DNA of 27,208 nucleotides from JBDREW01 sp043819385 (GCA_043819385.1 JBDREW010000008.1:1-27208); one strand, 5' to 3'; counted from the first letter of the stretch, positions 15,761-23,451 are shown. Notes: generated by a model from the sequence alone, not told the origin. Numbers and translations are program-made.

Positions 15761-17308
15761 ATGAAAGATAAAAAAGAAATAAAAGAAATAATAACTCGGT
15801 TTGCTCCATCGCCAACTGGTTATTTTCATATTGGAAGTGCAAGAACAGCACTTTTTAATTATCTTTTTACTAAAAATAATAATGGGAAATTTATTTTAAG
15901 AATTGAAGATACTGACAAAGAAAGATCAAAACCAGAATTTGAAAAAGATATTATAGAAAATCTAAAATGGCTTGGAATTGAATGGGATGGTGATATTTAT
16001 AAACAAAGTCAGAGAAAAGATACATATAAAAAGTATTTAAAAAAGCTTTTAGAAGAAGACAAAGCATATTATTGTTTTTGTACTAAAGAAGAAATAGAGG
16101 CAAAACGACAGGAACATATGAGCAGGGGATTGGCTCCTAAATATAATGGTAAATGTGCTAAACTTTCAAAAAAAGAAATTGATGAAAATCTAAAACAAAA
16201 GAAGAAATTTATTATTAGATTTAAAACATTAAAAAAGAAAGTAAAATTTAACGATTTGATAAGAGGAAAAATAGAATTTGATTCAGAATTAATAGGGGAC
16301 TTTACAATAGCAAAAGATTTTGATTCTCCACTTTATAATTTTGCAGTTATTGTTGATGATTTTGAATTAAAAATTAATCATATAATTAGAGGCGAGGATT
16401 TATTACCAAACACTCCAAAGCAAATTTTATTACAAGAGGCATTGGGTTTTCCTAAATTAGAATATGGACATTTGCCGATAATTTTAGGAACAGATAAAAG
16501 CAAATTAAGTAAAAGAGATGGAGCTACATCTCTAACTGAATATAGAGAACAAGGTTATTTAAAAGAGGCCTTAATTAATTTTTTAGCGTTTCTTGGATGG
16601 AATCCTGGCACAGAAAAAGAAATTTTTTCTATGCCAGCTTTGATTAAAGAATTTTCATTAAAAAAAGTTCAAAAATCAGGAGCTATTTTTAATATTGAAA
16701 AATTAAATTACTTGAATGGCTTTTATATCCGTCAAAAATCAATTAAAAAATTAACAGAACTTTGTATTCCTTATTTAATAGAAAAAGAATTAATTTTACC
16801 TGCGCTTCAAACACAGGAAAGATTTCCTAATTTAACTGGATATATGGGTAAAGAAATTGTTCAAAAATATATTATAAAAGAAACAAAAGAGGAGGTTGAT
16901 ATTGGCTATTTAGAAAAAACAATTTCAATATATCAAGAAAGATTAAAAAAATTGTCTGAAATATCTGAATTTATAGATTTCTTTTTCAAAAAGAATCTTG
17001 ATTATGAAAAAGATTTACTTAGATGGAAGGAAGCAGGGGATAATGATATTAAGAATATCCTTGACAATTTAATAAGTATATTGTCTAAAATAAAAGAAGG
17101 GGATTGGAATAAAGAGAATTTGGAAAAAATATTATTATTAGAAGCTGAAAAAATAGAGATAGGTAAAGCAGGGGATAGGGGATATTTACTTTGGCCAATG
17201 AGAACGGCTTTAACAGGAAAAAAATCATCAGCTGGACCTTTTGAAATAGCCGAAATATTAGGAAAAAATAAAACAATTAAAAGAATTGAGCGCGCAATGA
17301 ATAAATAA
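15761..17308 (+). CDS. gltX: Glutamyl-tRNA synthetase
   Basis: 515-aa class I synthetase that charges tRNA-Glu. Rossmann-fold signatures are FAPSPTGYFHIGSARTALFN (14-33, HIGH motif as FHIG 22-25), the glutamate-recognition LRIEDTDKERS (46-56), GEDLLPNTPKQI (211-222) and the KMSKS loop as KLSKR (248-252). Cys105, Cys107 and Cys132 suggest the zinc site found in many GluRS. The C-terminal helical anticodon-binding domain is complete. Whether it also mischarges tRNA-Gln cannot be judged here. Downstream is a small secreted-protein gene 9 bp away, probably co-transcribed. Confidence 0.97.
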   Translation: MKDKKEIKEIITRFAPSPTGYFHIGSARTALFNYLFTKNNNGKFILRIEDTDKERSKPEFEKDIIENLKWLGIEWDGDIYKQSQRKDTYKKYLKKLLEEDKAYYCFCTKEEIEAKRQEHMSRGLAPKYNGKCAKLSKKEIDENLKQKKKFIIRFKTLKKKVKFNDLIRGKIEFDSELIGDFTIAKDFDSPLYNFAVIVDDFELKINHIIRGEDLLPNTPKQILLQEALGFPKLEYGHLPIILGTDKSKLSKRDGATSLTEYREQGYLKEALINFLAFLGWNPGTEKEIFSMPALIKEFSLKKVQKSGAIFNIEKLNYLNGFYIRQKSIKKLTELCIPYLIEKELILPALQTQERFPNLTGYMGKEIVQKYIIKETKEEVDIGYLEKTISIYQERLKKLSEISEFIDFFFKKNLDYEKDLLRWKEAGDNDIKNILDNLISILSKIKEGDWNKENLEKILLLEAEKIEIGKAGDRGYLLWPMRTALTGKKSSAGPFEIAEILGKNKTIKRIERAMNK

Positions 17309-17317
17309 ATATTTATA

Positions 17318-17650
17318 ATGATAAAAAGATATATTTTATTATTAATTTTAATTAGTATTGGATTATTTAATTATTCAGGAGTTGTTTTTGCAGATAATCA
17401 AGTATCAGTGAATACCTCAGGTATCGCTGACGCTTTAATAAAGGTACCCTTAAAAGCAATTAAATGGATATATAATAAGACATGGCAGGGGATACAAAAT
17501 CTTTGGAATATAGTTAAGTTAAAATTTTCCAAAGAAATTGAAAATAAAAAACCAGAATTTCAACAAGAATTAAAAAAAGAATTTCAACAAGTAGAACAAA
17601 GTTTTCCAAAACCTTGGGAAGATTTGCAAAATATAAATCCAATTAAATAA
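17318..17650 (+). CDS. Small secreted or membrane-anchored protein, unknown function
   Basis: 110 aa. A clear N-terminal signal peptide (KRYILLLILISIGLFNYSGVVFA, basic start plus hydrophobic core) has a likely cleavage after Ala25 (VFA-DN). The mature part of about 85 residues has an amphipathic, Trp-containing middle (ALIKVPLKAIKWIYNKTWQG) and a charged helical tail (EFQQELKKEFQQVEQ). No family is recognised. The start lies nine bases after the gltX stop and a terminator follows, so it is probably the last gene of the gltX transcript. Confidence 0.72.
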   Translation: MIKRYILLLILISIGLFNYSGVVFADNQVSVNTSGIADALIKVPLKAIKWIYNKTWQGIQNLWNIVKLKFSKEIENKKPEFQQELKKEFQQVEQSFPKPWEDLQNINPIK

Positions 17651-17675
17651 TTTTAATATTTCATTCAATTCTTTG

Positions 17676-17708
17676 AGACCTATAGTACTCGTGTAATAGG
17701 TCTTTTTT
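17676..17708 (+). terminator. Terminator after the gltX unit
   Basis: AGACCTAT (17676-17683) pairs with ATAGGTCT (17696-17703), followed by TTTTTT. Confidence 0.88.
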
Positions 17709-17751
17709 ATTATATTTACTAGAAAAAACCTATTTTTCCACTATTTTAGGG

Positions 17752-17780
17752 TTGACGCAGTGTTATAGAGGGGATACTAT
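17752..17780 (+). promoter_or_regulatory. Predicted promoter of the recombinase gene
   Basis: TTGACG (17752-17757), a 17-bp spacer, TACTAT (17775-17780). This gives a leader of about 95 nt that contains a 12-bp palindrome ATTAAGCTTAAT (about 17814-17825), a GTGC/GCAC hairpin (about 17842-17856) and the dif-like sequence. Confidence 0.5.
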
Positions 17781-17850
17781 ATATATAGACGGAGAATACA
17801 GATAAATCGACACATTAAGCTTAATATAATATATAATAATAGTGCTCTAT

Positions 17851-17877
17851 TTTGCACATATATATATTATGAACAAA
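17851..17877. other. Candidate dif-like recombination site
   Basis: TTTGCACATAT (17851-17861), a 5-bp centre ATATA and TTATGAACAAA (17867-17877) form two arms that match in 8 of 11 inverted positions. The right arm resembles the conserved TTATG start of the XerD half-site in known dif sites. It lies just before the recombinase start codon, as sites of single-recombinase Xer systems often do. The centre is shorter than the usual 6-8 bp, so this stays tentative. Confidence 0.35.
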
Positions 17878-17881
17878 TATA

Positions 17882-18844
17882 ATGAACAAATCTAATATTC
17901 CAATTATAAAACATATTCCTAATTTTTTAGATTATTGTGAAGTTGAGAAAGGTTTGTCTGACAAAACTCAAAAGAATTATGATAGATATTTAAATAAATT
18001 TAAATTTTGGTTAAAATCTATAAATAAGGAAAATATCAAACCTCATGAGTTAAGCTCTGATGATATATGGAAATATCGTTTATTTTTGTCTAGATTCCCC
18101 ATCTATTTTAATAATAAAAAAGTTCTTAAAAAAAACAGTCAGAACTACTATTTAATCGCTTTAAGAGCCCTTTTAAGCTACTTTTCTACAAAAGACATAC
18201 TTTCCATTCCAGCAGATAAAATAGTATTATCAAAGGATATTAGAAAGGAAAAAAATATTAAATTTTTGAATTTGGAACAAATTGAAAATCTTCTATCATC
18301 TCCAAATACAAAAACAATTATTGGATTACGCGATAAAGCAATTTTAGAAATATTATTTTCTACTGGTTTGCGAATTGCAGAATTGACTGCTTTAGATCGT
18401 GAACAATTTGATAACATAAAAGATAAAAAAGATTTGGAATTGAGTATTATTGGTAAGGGAGAATATCCAAGAACTGTTTATTTTTCAGAAAGATCATTAG
18501 AGTGGTTAAAAAAATATTTAAATAAAAGAAGAGATATAGAAAAATCATTATTTATCAATTATAGAGCTCGTAAAGATTCTGATTCACGACTCACCTCTCG
18601 TTCTATAGAAAGAACAATAAAAAAATACGCTATTTTAGCCAATATTCCGTTATTTACTACTCCTCACACCCTCAGGCATTCAATGGCAACAGATTTATTA
18701 AGTAAAGGAGTTGATTTACGTGCTATTCAAGAATTTCTTGGCCATAGAAGTATTTCAAGTACTCAAATTTATACTCATGTAACTAATAAAAGATTACGCG
18801 ATATTCATAGAAAATTTCATGGTAAAAAAGAGATTGAAGAATAA
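17882..18844 (+). CDS. Tyrosine recombinase, XerC/XerD type
   Basis: 320-aa site-specific recombinase. The N-terminal SAM-like core-binding domain (about 10-105; FLDYCEVEKGLSDKTQKNYD) is followed by the catalytic domain with the full active-site set: Arg164 (TGLRIAEL), Lys192 (GKGEYPRT), His262 and Arg265 (PHTLRHSMATDLL), His288 (LGHRS) and nucleophile Tyr297 (QIYTHV). Length is typical of Xer proteins (about 300). No phage or transposon genes surround it, which favours a role in chromosome dimer resolution rather than an integrase. Gene direction switches from + to - right after it. Confidence 0.94.
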   Translation: MNKSNIPIIKHIPNFLDYCEVEKGLSDKTQKNYDRYLNKFKFWLKSINKENIKPHELSSDDIWKYRLFLSRFPIYFNNKKVLKKNSQNYYLIALRALLSYFSTKDILSIPADKIVLSKDIRKEKNIKFLNLEQIENLLSSPNTKTIIGLRDKAILEILFSTGLRIAELTALDREQFDNIKDKKDLELSIIGKGEYPRTVYFSERSLEWLKKYLNKRRDIEKSLFINYRARKDSDSRLTSRSIERTIKKYAILANIPLFTTPHTLRHSMATDLLSKGVDLRAIQEFLGHRSISSTQIYTHVTNKRLRDIHRKFHGKKEIEE

Positions 18845-18851
18845 AAATAAA

Positions 18852-18886
18852 AAAATCACTGATTTTGATATTCAGTGATTTTGTCT
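18852..18886. terminator. Terminator after the recombinase gene
   Basis: A perfect 11-bp stem AAAATCACTGA/TCAGTGATTTT (18852-18862 with 18872-18882), then TGTCTTTTTT. The A-rich left side allows function in both directions. Confidence 0.88.
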
Positions 18887-18985
18887 TTTTTCACTCTATG
18901 TGTCGCACAATACACTCTACTCTATCTTTTGATATATACATATATATGTATATAAATAGGATTAGTCCATATAAGTAAAATTAAT

Positions 18986-19321
18986 TTAAAATTCTATTTT
19001 CCAGTTATTTCTTGGAATGAATTTTTTACTAGTTAATTTAGCTAATTTTATTTTTCCAATAATAAAAGAATGACAAAAATTTCTATTTCCCCCCTTCCCT
19101 ATTGTATACCCATTAAAAATATGACCTTGGCTTAATCTATCTTTTCCATAAATTAAATGTTCTCCTTCTATTCCTATATCAGTAGTTAAGCTATAAGGCT
19201 CAACTTGTCTCCATCCTTCAGAAGAATTTTCAGTTTTTGGATAATAAATTTCTACTATCTCCCCTGCTTTACCCGCTTTAGCAATTATATCTAAAATTTG
19301 TTTATAATTTTGGTATTCCAT
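18986..19321 (-). CDS. Stand-alone WYL-like domain protein
   Basis: 111 aa. The pattern WRQVEPYSLTTDIG...HLIYGKD...NRNFCHSFIIGKIKLAKLTSKKFIP resembles a WYL domain: R-x-VEPY, then a strand with LIYG, then a ligand-side arginine and F...I..I..AKLT...F. WYL domains usually sit behind a helix-turn-helix and sense nucleotides or nucleic acid. Here no DNA-binding domain is attached, because the frame begins only about 15 residues before the fold. It could be a partner or sensor subunit. Assignment is by pattern and could be wrong. The gene is flanked by a terminator on each side, so it is a single-gene unit. Confidence 0.5.
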   Translation of the reverse strand: MEYQNYKQILDIIAKAGKAGEIVEIYYPKTENSSEGWRQVEPYSLTTDIGIEGEHLIYGKDRLSQGHIFNGYTIGKGGNRNFCHSFIIGKIKLAKLTSKKFIPRNNWKIEF

Positions 19322-19336
19322 TTTTAAATTTTAACA

Positions 19337-19376
19337 AAAAAATCACCAAAAAACAAAAAATAAGGTGATTTTTTAA
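19337..19376. terminator. Bidirectional terminator-like hairpin
   Basis: AAAAAATCACC (19337-19347) pairs with GGTGATTTTTT (19364-19374) around an A-rich 16-nt loop. Confidence 0.75.
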
Positions 19377-19390
19377 AACTTTAAAATTAA

Positions 19391-19492
19391 TTAAAATCCG
19401 TTAGTTATTGCTAGTACATTAATAAGAAATATTCCTAAAAGCATTATTGCTGATTCAACTTCTTCTTTAGTTTCTATTTTTAAAAAATCCAT
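19391..19492 (-). CDS. Possible 33-aa hydrophobic peptide
   Basis: A short frame: a polar start MDFLKIETKEEVESA, then one hydrophobic helix IMLLGIFLINVLAI. It lies in the gap between the WYL-like and four-helix membrane protein genes and ends just before a terminator-like hairpin. No ribosome-binding site is clear and no family is known, so this is a tentative call. Confidence 0.35.
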   Translation of the reverse strand: MDFLKIETKEEVESAIMLLGIFLINVLAITNGF

Positions 19493-19615
19493 AATTTTAA
19501 ATAAATAATTTGTTCATCACAACTACAAATTTCTTTGAAATTTTAGTGTGAGGATAAAAAAATCTAAGAAGACCTTTATGTTTTGATTCTAACATATTTA
19601 AATTTGTTAGCAAAA

Positions 19616-19960
19616 TTAAATTTCTTCTTTTTTTATTCTTAACATTGGAGCTAACAATATTAAACCATACCCAAGCCACAATGACCAAGAGCTAAATATT
19701 TCTGAATTAAATTTTATTGATATAAGGGCATCTAAGGCAAGTCCAACGACAACCCAGATTAAACCATAATTTAAGGCTATGCTTATTTTGTTTGGTCTAA
19801 TTTTTCCTGCTAAAATAAAAGCAATTATACCAGAAATAAGAGCTGTAATTCCTTGTGTCCAAGTAAATTTAAAAATATCAAAAGCAATAAAAGCAGAGGC
19901 AATAGTAAACATTAAAATCCAAATAAACACTCCAAAAATAATTATTTTTATCCATTTCAT
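19616..19960 (-). CDS. Four-helix membrane protein, unknown function
   Basis: 114 aa with four predicted transmembrane helices (about 4-29, 34-51, 61-84 and 90-107), basic residues at the N-terminus and after the last helix (RIKKEE). The helix-turn SGIIAFILAGKIRPNKISIALNYG joins helices 2 and 3. I recognise no named family; small four-helix proteins of this kind are common in CPR genomes. There is no clear operon partner: the downstream neighbour is the possible 33-aa peptide, and the upstream one the nuclease gene 49 bp away on the same strand. Confidence 0.7.
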   Translation of the reverse strand: MKWIKIIIFGVFIWILMFTIASAFIAFDIFKFTWTQGITALISGIIAFILAGKIRPNKISIALNYGLIWVVVGLALDALISIKFNSEIFSSWSLWLGYGLILLAPMLRIKKEEI

Positions 19961-20008
19961 GATTTTGAAAAATTAAAAATTTAAAAATCGACTTTATTTA
20001 ATTATATA

Positions 20009-20830
20009 TTATTTATGTTTATTTTTCCAATCTGGACAGACCTCTTGAAAGTCGCAATAATTACATAAAAAATTTGGATTTGGAGAAAATTCTTTTGTAT
20101 TAACTATTTCTTTTATTTTCTCTAAAACTTTATTTTTTATTTCATCTTTAGTGATATTAGAAAAATTATAATTTTCTATTTTTTTATCTTTAAAATAATA
20201 AAAAGTTACTAAATCAACTTTTTTATCAAAATTCATTTCAGCTAAAAGCTTGTAAAATTCAAGTTGGAAATTATCTTTTTTTGCTTTTCCTGTTTTAAAA
20301 TCAATAATTCTTAAATTATTATTTTCAAGCTTATCTATTCTATCAAATTTACCTGAAATTGAATAAATATCATCAATGGGTTTAATCATATCCTTATAAT
20401 CGCTAAAAGAATATTTTATATTTTTTGTTGGAAGTTTAAACCAAGATGGATTTATATCTTTAAATTCAAAAAAGTTTTTAAGTAAAACCAAAGAATCTTT
20501 ATAGCATTTACGTTCATGGGCTAGACTAGTAAAACCACCTATTTCTCCTAATGGAGGTGTTTTTGATAAATCATCTTCTGAATACCATGCCTCTAATAAA
20601 CAATCTCTTAAATTTTTAAAAGTTCGTTTTTCAACTGGTAAATGATAAAAAAGAGTTATTGCATCATGAACAGCGCTTCCTTTTGTTTTAAAATCTCTTG
20701 GCTTTATAAATTCTTTCTTTCTTGGAGCAATTTCTGGATCAAGATAGTTAAAATAATATTGTTGCTTACATTTATCAAAAAGATTTAATTTAGAAAAAGA
20801 ATAAATTTTAGAAAAATCAATATCGCTCAT
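20009..20830 (-). CDS. PD-(D/E)XK nuclease, RecB/Cas4-like with Fe-S cysteines
   Basis: 273 aa. The start YSFSKLNLFDKCKQQYYFNYL is typical of RecB-family nucleases. The catalytic motifs are Asp163 (SGKFDRID), D177-F-K179 (RIIDFKTGK) and the QxxxY box Q189-Y193. Four cysteines, C21 near the N-terminus and C256, C259 and C265 near the C-terminus (FLCNYCDFQEVC), match the split 4Fe-4S cluster of AddB, Cas4 and related PDDEXK_1 exonucleases. No CRISPR array, cas gene or helicase is nearby, so it is more likely a stand-alone DNA repair exonuclease than Cas4. The ATG at 20830 is preceded by AT-rich repeats (TTAAGTATTAAGTATTAAG-like), not a Shine-Dalgarno. Confidence 0.88.
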   Translation of the reverse strand: MSDIDFSKIYSFSKLNLFDKCKQQYYFNYLDPEIAPRKKEFIKPRDFKTKGSAVHDAITLFYHLPVEKRTFKNLRDCLLEAWYSEDDLSKTPPLGEIGGFTSLAHERKCYKDSLVLLKNFFEFKDINPSWFKLPTKNIKYSFSDYKDMIKPIDDIYSISGKFDRIDKLENNNLRIIDFKTGKAKKDNFQLEFYKLLAEMNFDKKVDLVTFYYFKDKKIENYNFSNITKDEIKNKVLEKIKEIVNTKEFSPNPNFLCNYCDFQEVCPDWKNKHK

Positions 20831-20906
20831 GGTTAAATATTAAGTATTAAGTATTAAGTATTTATGTGTCTATACTACACTTTAAAAGATTGTATTGCAA
20901 ACAAAA

Positions 20907-20941
20907 AAAAGACCTAAAATTTATTTTTTAGGTCTTTTGTT
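20907..20941. terminator. Terminator for the small-gene pair at 20943-21220
   Basis: AAAAGACCTAAAA (20907-20919) pairs with TTTTAGGTCTTTT (20926-20938). On the minus strand it follows the stop codon of the 43-aa gene directly. Confidence 0.85.
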
Positions 20942-20942
20942 T

Positions 20943-21074
20943 TTAGCATCTTCTATTACACGATTCTTTTCCTTGCTCTTTTGGAGTTAATATTTTTCTC
21001 TCTCTTGGTCTAAGAAAATCAAAAGTAAATTTAATACCAGATAAAAGCAATATAATACCTAATAATATTTTCAT
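20943..21074 (-). CDS. 43-aa small membrane protein
   Basis: An N-terminal hydrophobic helix (ILLGIILLLSGIKFTFDFL, residues 3-21) is followed by a basic, polar tail (RPRERKILTPKEQGKESCNRRC) with two cysteines near the end. The ribosome-binding site AAAGGA precedes the ATG at good spacing, which is unusual for this genome and supports translation. The 36-aa acidic frame lies just upstream on the same strand and a strong terminator follows directly. No family recognised. Confidence 0.6.
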   Translation of the reverse strand: MKILLGIILLLSGIKFTFDFLRPRERKILTPKEQGKESCNRRC

Positions 21075-21109
21075 TCTTTATTTCCTTTCTTTCGAAGTGC
21101 TAAATACAT

Positions 21110-21220
21110 TTATAAATCTTGATCATCATACTCTTCTCCTCCTCCTTCTAAATCATTGAAATATTCATCATCATTCAAATCATCATCGTCTAATATATGT
21201 GTTAATTGTGATTCCAACAT
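21110..21220 (-). CDS. 36-aa Asp/Glu-rich peptide
   Basis: A very acidic short frame: 16 of 36 residues are Asp or Glu (LDDDDLNDDEYFNDLEGGG core). It lies about 56 bp downstream of a predicted promoter and 35 bp upstream of the 43-aa membrane protein gene. The compositional bias and placement suggest a real gene, but no Shine-Dalgarno is seen. Function unknown. Confidence 0.42.
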   Translation of the reverse strand: MLESQLTHILDDDDLNDDEYFNDLEGGGEEYDDQDL

Positions 21221-21249
21221 TTTTTTTAAAATTTTAAAATTTTAAAATG

Positions 21250-21310
21250 ACGACCTTTCATATATTCTTAAATTGAATAATATAATAAATAAAAAATGTG
21301 TCAAGGTCGT
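21250..21310 (-). promoter_or_regulatory. Promoter of the small-gene pair inside an inverted repeat
   Basis: On the minus strand, TTGACA (21304-21299) and TATTAT (21282-21277) are 16 bp apart. The pair is bracketed by the inverted repeat ACGACCTT (21250-21257) and AAGGTCGT (21303-21310), whose right arm overlaps the -35. The repeat could be a split operator or an RNA hairpin formed by read-through on the plus strand. Confidence 0.5.
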
Positions 21311-21323
21311 TTTTGTGGAAAAA

Positions 21324-21545
21324 CTAAATGTCTACTTTTAAAATTTTGTTTGGTTGTTTTGAACCTTTTATAATTTTAATTTTTGATTTTGGTATTTTAA
21401 AATATAAAGATAGAAGTTCTATTATTTTATTATTAGCTTGTCTCATTATTGGTTTTTCTTTTATGTATACTTCAAAACTATCTTTTTCTTTTTTGATTAT
21501 TCTTTCTTTTTTAGATTTTGGAAAAGCTTTTATCTTAATAAACAT
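21324..21545 (-). CDS. DUF167/YggU family protein
   Basis: 73 aa, the usual minimal length. Family pattern: MFIKIKAFPKSKKERI start, FEVYIKEKPIMRQANNKIIELLSLYFKIP (residues about 24-52, matching the KPxxGKANxALIELLAKxFxVP block) and a final KIKIIKGSKQPNKILKVD strand. Function of the family is unsettled. It is 24 bp downstream of uppS and probably in its operon. Confidence 0.85.
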   Translation of the reverse strand: MFIKIKAFPKSKKERIIKKEKDSFEVYIKEKPIMRQANNKIIELLSLYFKIPKSKIKIIKGSKQPNKILKVDI

Positions 21546-21569
21546 AATTTTTTATCTAAATTATAATTT

Positions 21570-22262
21570 TTATTTTCCATATCTTCTTTGTCTATCAGAA
21601 TAATTTAATAAAATATAATCTAAATCTTTTTCACTAAAATCAGGCCAATATTTTTTAATAAAATAAAATTCAGAATAAGCCGATTGCCATGTTAAAAAAT
21701 TTGAAAGACGTTGTTCTCCCCCACTCCTAATAATTAAATCTGGATGTGGTAAATCATTTGTCCAAAGATTTTTATTTATTAAATCTTCGGTAATTTCGTT
21801 GCTTGGTATATTTTTTTCTATAATTTTTTTTATTGCAAAAATAATTTCTGATCTTCCTCCATATGAAATAGCTAAATTTAAAAATCCATTTTCATTATTT
21901 TTTGTTAACTCTTCTGCTTCTTGAATCTTTTTTTGTAATGATTCTAATAATTTTTCTTTTTGACCTATTATTTTAATTTTTATTCCTTTTTTATGATAAT
22001 ATTCAATATTTTTTAAATTTAATGCAGAGCCAAGAAGTTGCATCAAATAAGTAACTTCTATTTTAGATCTATTCCAATTTTCTGTGGAAAAACAATAAAT
22101 TGTCAGTATTTTAACACCATTATTCCAAGCATATTCCCCTATTTTTTTAATTTGTTCAAATCCTTTTTTATGACCGCGAAAACTAGGCAAGTTTTTTTCT
22201 TTTGCCCATCTTCTGTTTCCATCTATAATAATTCCTATATGATATGGTATTTTTGTTTTCAT
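21570..22262 (-). CDS. uppS: Isoprenyl transferase (undecaprenyl diphosphate synthase family)
   Basis: 230-aa cis-prenyltransferase that extends farnesyl or geranylgeranyl diphosphate with isopentenyl units to make the lipid carrier for cell-wall precursors. Motifs: HIGIIIDGNRRWA (8-20, catalytic Asp14), FRGH (28-31), YCFSTENWNR (56-65), AISYGGRSEI (131-140) and HPDLIIRSGGEQRLSNFLTW (173-192) followed by QSAYSEFYF. It is slightly shorter than E. coli UppS (253). The start codon lies 2 bp after the stop of the flavoprotein gene, so the two are surely co-transcribed. Confidence 0.96.
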   Translation of the reverse strand: MKTKIPYHIGIIIDGNRRWAKEKNLPSFRGHKKGFEQIKKIGEYAWNNGVKILTIYCFSTENWNRSKIEVTYLMQLLGSALNLKNIEYYHKKGIKIKIIGQKEKLLESLQKKIQEAEELTKNNENGFLNLAISYGGRSEIIFAIKKIIEKNIPSNEITEDLINKNLWTNDLPHPDLIIRSGGEQRLSNFLTWQSAYSEFYFIKKYWPDFSEKDLDYILLNYSDRQRRYGK

Positions 22263-22264
22263 AA

Positions 22265-23206
22265 TTACAAAAGAAAATCAGATTCTATTTTAACATTTTT
22301 TGGTAATAACCATGGAATTTTAAATCCTAAAAAATATACTATTTTAATTGCTATTTTTGACATTATAATTTTGGGGACAAAAAACATTTTTGTTTTCTTT
22401 TTATATTTATTAAAATCAGGAAATGATTTTATCAATATATCACTTGCTGATAATCCCCAAATAACTCCCCCACCTGACCATGGTTTTGTTAGTCCAGCAG
22501 AATCTCCGCAAAGAGTAATTGAATTATTATCTGGGATAATAAAACCTTGTGGTATCATTCTTGATTTTATATCTTTAATTACTATATTTTTTTTATCTAA
22601 AAATTTTTTAAATATTCTTAAAGCTAAAAGATTAGGTTTAGAAATTACTCCATATTCTATTTCATTTTTTCTTGGAATTTTCCATAAAAATCCGTTCTTA
22701 CAAGGCCATGTTTCAACAAAATTTAATTTATTATCCTCTTTATTCTCAAATGGAATAAATCCTTGGATTCCTAAACGAAAATCAGGGTCAGGAAGATTTA
22801 ATTTTCTTCTTGTGAATGAAACAGCCCCATCACATCCTATAACTTTATCATATTTATCTGGAATATTTTTTATATCATAATCTAAAACTATTTTTGCTCC
22901 AGATTTCTGAGCTATTGAATATAATAATTTATCTAATTCATAATGATTCATAACAAGAAATTTTTTAGAAAATTTAAGTTTTATTGTTTTTTTAGGAAAA
23001 TGTAAAACAGCAAAATTTATTTCATTTTCAATTATTTTTTCACTTTCAGGAACAAATTTTAAAATTCTTTCAGAAAATAATCCTGAACAAACTTGTTGAC
23101 CTACTTCTTTTTTCTTTTCAAAAACAGAAACTTGATGTCCTTTTTCTGCTAATTTCCAAGCCAAATAAAGACCACAAGTTCCTGCTCCAATAATTGCTAT
23201 TTTCAT
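22265..23206 (-). CDS. FAD-dependent oxidoreductase, geranylgeranyl-reductase-like
   Basis: 313 aa. The N-terminal dinucleotide-binding fold is IAIIGAGTCGLYLAWKLAEKG (3-23), ending with VFEK. The GGR-type block QQVCSGLFSERIL is at about 38-50. The second FAD motif is CGDSAGLTKPWSGGGVIWGL (about 248-267). This pattern fits the geranylgeranyl reductase family, which saturates polyprenyl chains or similar substrates. It is shorter than typical family members (about 350-400), mainly at the C-terminus. Being directly upstream of uppS with a 2-bp gap, it may act on the polyprenyl product; that is inference. Confidence 0.85.
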   Translation of the reverse strand: MKIAIIGAGTCGLYLAWKLAEKGHQVSVFEKKKEVGQQVCSGLFSERILKFVPESEKIIENEINFAVLHFPKKTIKLKFSKKFLVMNHYELDKLLYSIAQKSGAKIVLDYDIKNIPDKYDKVIGCDGAVSFTRRKLNLPDPDFRLGIQGFIPFENKEDNKLNFVETWPCKNGFLWKIPRKNEIEYGVISKPNLLALRIFKKFLDKKNIVIKDIKSRMIPQGFIIPDNNSITLCGDSAGLTKPWSGGGVIWGLSASDILIKSFPDFNKYKKKTKMFFVPKIIMSKIAIKIVYFLGFKIPWLLPKNVKIESDFLL

Positions 23207-23242
23207 AGTTTTAAAAACTTAAAAATTTTAAAAAACAAAAAA

Positions 23243-23422
23243 TTAATTATTATTCATTTTCTGCTCATCAAACTTAATTGGTTGTTTTTCTTGTAAATTT
23301 GTCAAAATATATCCAATAGAAAATGATAATAAAGATATCATCATAACAGCACTAAACAAGATAATATCTTTTTGATTTTTTCTGAGAAAAACTTTGACAA
23401 ATTGTAAAAAATTTGATAACAT
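23243..23422 (-). CDS. 59-aa single-pass membrane protein
   Basis: A basic N-terminus (FVKVFLRKNQKD) precedes one transmembrane helix (about 20-40, IILFSAVMMISLLSFSIGYIL), then a short polar tail TNLQEKQPIKFDEQ. The ending after the helix (EKQPIKFDE) resembles the juxtamembrane part of small CPR envelope proteins, but I cannot name a family. It starts 30 bp from the rpmA start, divergently, and lies 36 bp before the flavoprotein gene on the same strand, so it is probably the first gene of that operon. Confidence 0.65.
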   Translation of the reverse strand: MLSNFLQFVKVFLRKNQKDIILFSAVMMISLLSFSIGYILTNLQEKQPIKFDEQKMNNN

Positions 23423-23451
23423 ATTTAATATTAAATATTAATATATTTATT

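Noticed and set aside
19497..19688. 63-aa minus-strand frame overlapping the four-helix membrane protein
   Set aside because: It overlaps the better-supported 114-aa gene in another frame, and no family or start signal supports it.
20009..20830. The Fe-S nuclease as a Cas4 of a CRISPR system
   Set aside because: There is no CRISPR array and no other cas gene anywhere in the window; a RecB-type repair nuclease is the simpler reading.
22038..22880. 280-aa plus-strand frame opposite uppS and the flavoprotein gene
   Set aside because: It is antisense to two well-supported genes and has the Phe/Ile-rich composition expected of a shadow of AT-rich coding sequence.
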